Source of the DNA: JBPCOI01 sp051000395
Lineage (GTDB): Bacteria > Actinomycetota > Actinomycetes > Mycobacteriales > Jatrophihabitantaceae
Length of the DNA: 26,685 bases
Reading direction: 5' to 3'
Assembly: GCA_051000395.1 (NCBI GenBank)
Contig: JBPCOI010000080.1
Location: 1-26,685, forward strand
The notes below the pieces were generated by a model. That model was given only the letters and a program-made list of their open reading frames with translations. It was not told the origin of the DNA and made no database searches. The translations under genes were made by a program, and so were the position numbers. Of the stretch, positions 8,428 to 13,415 are shown in pieces (positions within the stretch are counted from its first letter, which is position 1; the number at the start of each line of letters is the position of its first letter).

Positions 8428-8441
8428 CCTTGTGGACAAGG
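8428..8441. other. Palindromic DnaA-box match in the IS left end
   Basis: CCTTGTGGACAAGG has 6-bp perfect arms around GG and contains TGTGGACAA, the exact complement of the actinobacterial DnaA box TTGTCCACA. It lies about 40 bp inside the left IS end, upstream of the transposase. A DnaA or transposase binding site is possible. Confidence 0.4.
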
Positions 8442-8484
8442 TGTTTCGTGCGTGTCGGTGGGTGGTTCTGCCCGCTCGATCTGA

Positions 8485-8490
8485 GATAAT
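8485..8490 (+). promoter_or_regulatory. Possible transposase -10 element
   Basis: GATAAT matches the -10 consensus TATAAT at five of six positions and lies 14 nt before ATG 8505. No good -35 was found. Confidence 0.3.
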
Positions 8491-8504
8491 CCCTGTAACG
8501 CTTG

Positions 8505-10760
8505 ATGGGGGTTTCGGGGTGGTCGAGAGTGTCGCGGGTGAGCCAGCAGGTACTGCCCTTGTTGCCGGCCGACGCGACGCCGATTGGGCCGTTGGCTGGG
8601 CTGGTGGAGACCGCCGAGGGCGGGGTCGTGTTCGTTTGCGGGGAGGTCTCGTTCGCCTGGGCGGCTGGTGATGAGACCGCGCGTCGATTGGCGGCGGTGC
8701 AGCTGGTGGCCGCCGAGATCGCCTCGGCGGTTGCGGTCGCGGCAGCTTTCGCGGTGACCACGGTGACGTTGTGGCGCTGGCGTTCGGCCTTCACTGCCGA
8801 CGGGGTGGCCGGGCTGCTGCCGGTCAAGCCCGGCCCGAGAGGACCGAGCAAGCTCACCGACGCCCTGGCCGCACGGATCCGTCGCCTGGACGGGCAGGGG
8901 TTGGGCCTGGCCGCGATCGCCGGACGGTGCGCGGTGTCGACCGCGACGGTGCGGGTCGCGTTGGGTCGCACCGTCGCCTCGCCCGCGCCGACCGACCCGG
9001 ACGACGCCGACGCCGAGGACATCGCGGAGGTCGCCGAGCCGGATAACAGTCTCGACGACGAGGGCGAGCCGCTGCCGGTGCTTCCCGCACCGACGCCGCG
9101 CCTGGGCGAGCCGGAGTTGGCCCGGTGGGGGCTGCTGGATGAGGCGCCGGTGGTGTTCACGCCGGGGGCGCACCTGCCCCTGGCCGGGCTGTTGCTCATC
9201 TTGCCGGCGCTGGCCACGACCGGGCTGCTGGAGGTGTTCGAAGCCGTCTACGGCCGGCTGCGCAACGGGTTCTACGGACTGCGCGTTGGCGTGTTGACGA
9301 TGCTGTTCCTGGCGTTGCTGCGCGAGCCACGCGCCGAGGGCGCGACCCGTATCCGCCCGGCGGATCTGGGTCGAGTTCTCGGGCTGGACCGGGCACCGGA
9401 GGTCAAGACGCTGCGCCGCAAACTCGCCGAACTGGCCGGCCACCGCCGCGGCGCAGACCTGCAGGCCGCGCTGGCCAAAGCCCACGCGACCGCCCGGCCG
9501 CAAGCGTTGGGGTTTTTGCACGTCGACGGACATACCCGTGCCTACTTCGGCACCCGGGATCTGCCCAAGACCCACATCGCCCGGCTGCACCTGGCCTCCC
9601 ACGCATCGGCCGAGACCTGGATCGCCGACGCGGACGCAGACCCGGTCATGGTCGTCACCGCGATCCCCGGCGCGAGCCTGGCCTCCGAACTGCTCCGGCT
9701 CATCCCCGACCTCCGCGCGATCCTCGGGGAGGGGCGGCACGCGACGGTGATCTTCGACCGGGGCGGCTGGTCGGCGACGGTGTTCGCAGCTCTCATCGAC
9801 GCCGGCCTCGGTGTCCTGACCTACCGCAAGGGCGACTTCGAGCCGCTGCCGGACGGGCAGTTCTGTGAGCAGAGCTTCACCGACCCCGACCGGCAGACCT
9901 ACACCTGGCCTCTGGCCGAGACAACCGTCGCGCTGCCGGTCGGCGACGGCAGCGGCAAGGCCGTGACGCTGCGCCAGATCCACAAACTCACCGACACCGG
10001 CCGCCAGATCCCCATCCTCACCTCGCAGGACGACCTGCCCGCCGCCGAGCTGTGCTGGCGGCTGTCTCGCCGCTGGCGGCAGGAGAACTACCTGAAATAC
10101 GCCCGCACCCACTTCCCGCTCGACGCCCTGGACTCCTACGCCGACACCGACGACGACCCCGACCGGCTCGTCCCGAACCCAGCAAAGAAACCAGCCACCG
10201 CAGCCATCGACGCCTCCCGCGCCGAACTCGCCGCGGCCGAGGCCGACCTCGCCTGCGCCGTCGATGACGCCGCGCACCGTGCCGGGCAACCCGGAAACTC
10301 CGGGCAAGCCATCGTCGACCCCGCACCCCGACGAGCCGTCACCATCGCCCGCACCAAACTCGACCGCGCGCTCGCGGCCCGCCGCGACACCCCCGCCCGG
10401 CTACCGCTACGCCAGGTGCGTCCCGACGCGCAACTGCTCAACGAGGAACGAAAACTCGTCACCCACGCCATCCGGATGGCCGCCTACAACGCCGAATCCA
10501 CCCTCACCCGAGCGCTGCACGCCCACTACACGCGAGCCGACGACGAAGCCCGCGCACTGCTACGCGAGGCATTCACCCTCTCCGGCGACATCCACATCAC
10601 CGGCGACGAACTGGACGTGCGCCTCGACCCGGCCAGCGCACCCCACCGCAGCCGCGCCATCGCAGCTCTCTGCGAACAACTCACCGCAACCGAAACCACC
10701 TACCCCGGCACCAGCCTCAAGATCGTCTACAGCGTCAAAGACCACCCAGACGCTTCATGA
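8505..10760 (+). CDS. Large DDE-type IS transposase
   Basis: A 751-aa transposase. The N-terminal third has two helix-turn-helix-like stretches (about 70-100, TTVTLWRWRSAF; and 110-150, with LGLAAIAGRCAVSTATVRVAL), suited to binding the IS ends. An acidic linker follows (about 155-185). The catalytic core has candidate acidic residues D341 (FLHVDGHTRAYFG), D418 (VIFDRGGWSATVF) and E527 (RRWRQENYLKYART); the RWRQEN segment resembles the conserved E-region of IS4-like enzymes. A long alanine-rich charged helical region (about 565-650) probably forms a coiled coil. Start is uncertain: TTG 8502, ATG 8505, GTG 8529 and GTG 8538 are all in frame. Codon use is as GC-rich as the host. A 644-codon antisense ORF here is a GC-rich shadow. 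Confidence 0.88.
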   Translation: MGVSGWSRVSRVSQQVLPLLPADATPIGPLAGLVETAEGGVVFVCGEVSFAWAAGDETARRLAAVQLVAAEIASAVAVAAAFAVTTVTLWRWRSAFTADGVAGLLPVKPGPRGPSKLTDALAARIRRLDGQGLGLAAIAGRCAVSTATVRVALGRTVASPAPTDPDDADAEDIAEVAEPDNSLDDEGEPLPVLPAPTPRLGEPELARWGLLDEAPVVFTPGAHLPLAGLLLILPALATTGLLEVFEAVYGRLRNGFYGLRVGVLTMLFLALLREPRAEGATRIRPADLGRVLGLDRAPEVKTLRRKLAELAGHRRGADLQAALAKAHATARPQALGFLHVDGHTRAYFGTRDLPKTHIARLHLASHASAETWIADADADPVMVVTAIPGASLASELLRLIPDLRAILGEGRHATVIFDRGGWSATVFAALIDAGLGVLTYRKGDFEPLPDGQFCEQSFTDPDRQTYTWPLAETTVALPVGDGSGKAVTLRQIHKLTDTGRQIPILTSQDDLPAAELCWRLSRRWRQENYLKYARTHFPLDALDSYADTDDDPDRLVPNPAKKPATAAIDASRAELAAAEADLACAVDDAAHRAGQPGNSGQAIVDPAPRRAVTIARTKLDRALAARRDTPARLPLRQVRPDAQLLNEERKLVTHAIRMAAYNAESTLTRALHAHYTRADDEARALLREAFTLSGDIHITGDELDVRLDPASAPHRSRAIAALCEQLTATETTYPGTSLKIVYSVKDHPDAS

Positions 10761-10771
10761 TCCATCACATC

Positions 10772-10786
10772 ATGTCCAGAGTTCTG
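10772..10786 (-). repeat. Right terminal inverted repeat of the IS
   Basis: Reads ATGTCCAGAGTTCTG on the plus strand, the perfect complement of the left end; followed at 10787-10791 by the second GTCCT copy. Confidence 0.9.
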
Positions 10787-10791
10787 GTCCT
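10787..10791. repeat. Right target-site duplication GTCCT
   Basis: Second copy of the 5-bp duplication flanking the IS; see the left copy at 8383. Confidence 0.85.
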
Positions 10792-10807
10792 GGCCAATTT
10801 CATGTTA

Positions 10808-10813
10808 CACAAT
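10808..10813 (+). promoter_or_regulatory. Possible -10 element of the membrane-protein gene
   Basis: CACAAT ends 5 nt before GTG 10819. With a 17-nt spacer its -35 position would fall on the last bases of the IS end and the target duplication, so the insertion may have altered this promoter. Confidence 0.3.
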
Positions 10814-10818
10814 GATTT

Positions 10819-11442
10819 GTGGCAGAAATTGAGTTCATCGAGCCTGGCGTCGAAATTAGCCGTACCAGCCAACGGCGAAGAGGTGGGTGGCCCACCTGGG
10901 CACAGGGTCGTCGCCTCACCTCGGTCAGCTGGTTGGCGGCCGCCGCGCTTGCGGTTGCTTCCTCGTTCCTCGACGTCTACCACTCCTCAGTGTCGCTGCC
11001 GTCGACTGGACGAGCACGGGTGGGTTACCAATATGGCGCCGATGGATGGGGGCGAGAATACTTCCAATCATTCAACTTCAGCGGTTTGCAGCTCGATTTC
11101 GGTAAAGGGCCGCGGTTCGGTATCATCTTGGTGGCATGCGCCGTGTTGATGCTTACGGCTTTTGGCTTCTTAGCCACCGAAAGAGAATCGACGCGGGCCC
11201 TCGGTGGTTTGTTGAGCACGGCAAGTAGTGGGGCATTGCTTGCTACTGCTGCGGCGATGCTCCTCTCCGTGCAAGCGGCAATTACACTTGGTGGGCCCGA
11301 GGTCAAGGTGACCACGGTGCTCGGTCCGTGCGCTTGGTGCACAGCCGTGGCGGGGCTCTTGGCGCCGGCTGGGTATATCGTGGACCGCCTGAGGCAGTGC
11401 GTTCACCGCAAGGTCAACTGGTGTTGGCGCCAGAATGGATAA
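10819..11442 (+). CDS. Four-helix membrane protein of unknown function
   Basis: A 207-aa protein that I do not recognise. Four hydrophobic segments are visible: about 35-56 (SWLAAAALAVASSFLDVYHS), 97-117 (FGIILVACAVLMLTAFGFLA), 128-156 (SGALLATAAAMLLSVQAAIT) and 164-188 (LGPCAWCTAVAGLLAPAGYIV). Between helices 1 and 2 is an aromatic, tyrosine- and glycine-rich loop (YQYGADGWGREYF), probably outside the cell. The tail is short, basic and tryptophan-rich. GTG 10819 is chosen because of the -10-like CACAAT 5 nt upstream and absence of a ribosome-binding site. The coding sequence is less GC-rich than the core genes, suggesting acquisition from elsewhere. The IS sits 27 bp upstream of the start codon. 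Confidence 0.7.
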   Translation: MAEIEFIEPGVEISRTSQRRRGGWPTWAQGRRLTSVSWLAAAALAVASSFLDVYHSSVSLPSTGRARVGYQYGADGWGREYFQSFNFSGLQLDFGKGPRFGIILVACAVLMLTAFGFLATERESTRALGGLLSTASSGALLATAAAMLLSVQAAITLGGPEVKVTTVLGPCAWCTAVAGLLAPAGYIVDRLRQCVHRKVNWCWRQNG

Positions 11443-11489
11443 AGGCCTGACGACAACATGGCAAGACCAGCTGATACACGCCGGTTGAG

Positions 11490-11864
11490 TTAGCAGTTGA
11501 CTATGTACCAATTGGGGTCAGCGGCGGGGGCCCAATAGCTGGAGATCGTGTTGTAGCCGGGGTCTCGCTGGCACCTCGACCCGCTGACGCTCCCGACGGC
11601 GTAGCGACCATAGGAGGGGAGGTAGACCGCCCAGTTAAAGGTCCCCGAGCACTTGTTATCTACAAGGTAGGTAAACTCGCCAGCACCAGAGTAAATCGGT
11701 CCCGCGTCCCGCACGCCGCAGAAGCCCGGATCGTTTGGAGCAGCGACTGCTGATGGCATGGGACCGACGGCGAAGCCACTTAGTAACATAGCCAGAAATA
11801 GAAGCGCAATGTGCCCTACGGCTGATCTGGACCCCATTCGTGTAGACACAAATCTCATCTCCAC
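11490..11864 (-). CDS. Small secreted cysteine-containing protein
   Basis: A 124-aa preprotein with a Sec signal peptide (basic start, hydrophobic core IALLFLAMLLSGFAVG, likely cleavage after AVAA). The mature part is about 80 residues with four cysteines spaced roughly evenly (FCGVRDAG, DNKCSGTF, SRCQRDPG and the C-terminal NC), rich in aromatic residues and glycine, consistent with a compact disulfide-bonded beta-sheet domain. The spacing and the C...PG...T segment recall tendamistat-like alpha-amylase inhibitors, but this resemblance is weak and is only a suggestion. The start is uncertain: GTG 11864 has AAGTAT 5 nt upstream, and ATG 11858 or 11837 are in frame. It lies in the less GC-rich patch between the IS and the acetyltransferase. 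Confidence 0.7.
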   Translation of the reverse strand: MEMRFVSTRMGSRSAVGHIALLFLAMLLSGFAVGPMPSAVAAPNDPGFCGVRDAGPIYSGAGEFTYLVDNKCSGTFNWAVYLPSYGRYAVGSVSGSRCQRDPGYNTISSYWAPAADPNWYIVNC

Positions 11865-11925
11865 AACTGATACTTGGCCACTACTGGGAAATCAGACACC
11901 TACTCAGTGCGAATCCTGACCGGGC

Positions 11926-12108
11926 TTACGCACCGTCCGCGGCGACAAGGAATCGGTGCGCAACCATGCGGAGGATGCGCCGTTCGTCGTCCGTCAACTC
12001 GTTCGCCCGCAGCTCTGCAATCCACGCGATCCTCTCTAGGTCGTAGAGCACCCACGGTGTCAGTCGGCTATCTGGGACCCATGTTTGGGTCGTTGATTGA
12101 CCCTTCAT
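11926..12108 (-). CDS. Small hypothetical protein (60 aa)
   Basis: A short ORF with protein-like composition: WVPDSRLTPWVLYDLERIAW, then IAELRANELTDDERRILRMV, ending VAADGA. The middle looks like two amphipathic helices, and it contains four tryptophans, which is unusual for a random GC-rich frame. No ribosome-binding site or family is recognised. It shares strand and base composition with the neighbouring secreted protein. It could be a remnant of a longer gene or a small regulator; existence as a real gene is not certain. Confidence 0.4.
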   Translation of the reverse strand: MKGQSTTQTWVPDSRLTPWVLYDLERIAWIAELRANELTDDERRILRMVAHRFLVAADGA

Positions 12109-12185
12109 GTGCAGAGCGTGTGCCCTTACGCACGATTTGTCAACGATCTGATCGCGGATCTTTCCGGTGCCTGGCGGCCATCACC

Positions 12186-13321
12186 TCAGCGGCGCACCAC
12201 CGCGGGATTCACGAGCGCGAAGCGGGCCTCGTCGCTGAAGCTGCCGTCGGGATTGCGCAGGCGGGCGGCGCGCAGGCCGTCTGGTTGGAACCCCGCAGCG
12301 AGCGCGGCGCGCTGCGAGGCGACGTTTCCGATCTTGGCGCCGAGCTCCAGGCGCGCGTAGCCGCCGTGCTCGAAGGCCCACGCACTGAGCAGCCGCAGCG
12401 CCCGCGTGGTGTAGCGACGCCCGCGAAAGCGCGGATGCACGACGTAGCCGATGCCACCGACGCCAGGCGGTCCGGCCAGCCGAAGGCGAATCGAGCCGGC
12501 CACCTCGCCGGTTGCGACGTCGACCATCGAGAACGGTGCTCCGGCACCGACCAGCCAGTCCAGGCCGGCCCGGTCGCATTCGCGACGGACCTGGTCGGGC
12601 GAGTGCGCCTGACCGGTGACCCCCAGCCGACGCTGAGCGCGTCGTCGGCCTCGGCCAGCGCCTGCGCGTCCTGCGGCCGGGTCACCCGCAGCGTGATCAC
12701 CGCGTCGCCCAGGCCGTCGCGCGGCAGCCGCGTGAACGCGGGCGAGGCCGGCGCGCCGTCGTCCGCGGCCACCCGGCTGAACAGCGCCAGGTCGCTCACC
12801 CGCGGCTCGGCCCGTTCGTCCAGCAGGCGCATCATCCGGTCGCGCATCGCACCCTCGTAGCGAAAGCCCGTGCGTAACGCGACCACGGCCGAGGCGACGT
12901 TGCGCACGTCGCAGTACAGCTGCACCCGCCGCAGGCCGTGTACCAGGGCCCACTCGGCCAGTAGCCGGGTGGCCTCGGCGGCATAGCCGTTTCCCCGCGC
13001 ATCCGGCGCGATCCAGTAGCCGACGTCCTGCCCGCCGCTGAGCCGCACGGCCGCCGACCCGACGACGCGGCCGGTATCCGTCTCGACTACCGCGCAGCCG
13101 ATACCGGTGCCCTCCCGGCGGCCCTCGTCGCCCAGCTGCGTCACGAAGCTCCGCGCCACGTCGTGCGTGTACGGGTCCGGCACCATCAGGAACTCGTGCA
13201 TCCGGCGGTCCTGCATGATCGCGTGTACCCGCGGGGAATCGGAGTCCTGCCACGGACGCAGGCTCACGCGCGCGCCGCGCAGCACGAGATCGTCGAGCTC
13301 CACCCCGTCGAACACACCCAT
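12186..13321 (-). pseudogene. Tandem GNAT N-acetyltransferase interrupted by a frameshift
   Basis: The gene encodes two successive RimJ/RimL-type GNAT domains of about 170-190 residues. Domain 1 (from ATG 13321) has VSLRPWQDSDSPRVH, then VGYWIAPDARGNGYAAEAT (acetyl-CoA loop) and the VRNVASAVVALRTGFRYEG tail. Domain 2 has HPRFRGRRYTTRALRLLSAW and IGNVASQRAALAAGFQPDG. The reading frame breaks after SVGWG at a run of five C on the plus strand (12620-12624): one further base would restore VTGQAHSPDQVRRE and the rest of domain 2 to the stop at 12186. Both halves are well preserved, so this is either a recent mutation or a sequencing error. A GNAT gene near secA is also seen in Streptomyces. CAGGCT ends 6 nt before the ATG and may be its -10. 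Confidence 0.78.
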
Positions 13322-13327
13322 GCGCCG

Positions 13328-13333
13328 AGCCTG
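13328..13333 (-). promoter_or_regulatory. Possible -10 element of the GNAT gene
   Basis: CAGGCT on the minus strand ends 6 nt before ATG 13321; no Shine-Dalgarno is visible, suggesting a leaderless transcript. Confidence 0.35.
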
Positions 13334-13402
13334 CCAGAGCGTTCTGATCGAATCCGGTCCCGGGCAGCTGTGACCGAGCCGTGATCACCGCGGTCCAGCC
13401 CG

Positions 13403-13408
13403 TAGGAT
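13403..13408 (+). promoter_or_regulatory. Possible -10 element of secA
   Basis: TAGGAT fits TAnnnT and ends 7 nt before GTG 13416, which would start transcription at the start codon. The AGGA inside it could instead act as a weak ribosome-binding site. Confidence 0.4.
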
Positions 13409-13415
13409 TGCCGCC

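Larger units (their letters stand above)
8388..10786 (+). mobile_element. Complete insertion sequence, 2,399 bp, family not assigned
   Basis: Both ends carry the perfect 15-bp inverted repeat CAGAACTCTGGACAT (8388-8402; complement at 10772-10786), with partial matches continuing inward. The element is flanked by a direct repeat GTCCT (8383-8387 and 10787-10791), as expected for a 5-bp target-site duplication. It holds one long gene encoding a DDE-type transposase that stops 26 bp before the right end. Intact ends, duplication and reading frame indicate a recent, probably active insertion. It lies 27 bp upstream of the start codon of the next gene. The combination of a very large single transposase and a 5-bp duplication does not match an IS family I can name. 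Confidence 0.92.

Noticed and set aside
8373..10307. 644-codon minus-strand ORF opposite the transposase
   Set aside because: It is antisense to a gene with clear transposase motifs and consists of Gly/Val/Arg/Gln-rich shadow sequence, as commonly seen in GC-rich DNA.
12618..12628. Programmed -1 frameshift in the GNAT gene
   Set aside because: TGG GGG TCA lacks a full X XXY YYZ slippery heptamer and no downstream structure was evident; a plain indel or sequencing error is more likely.
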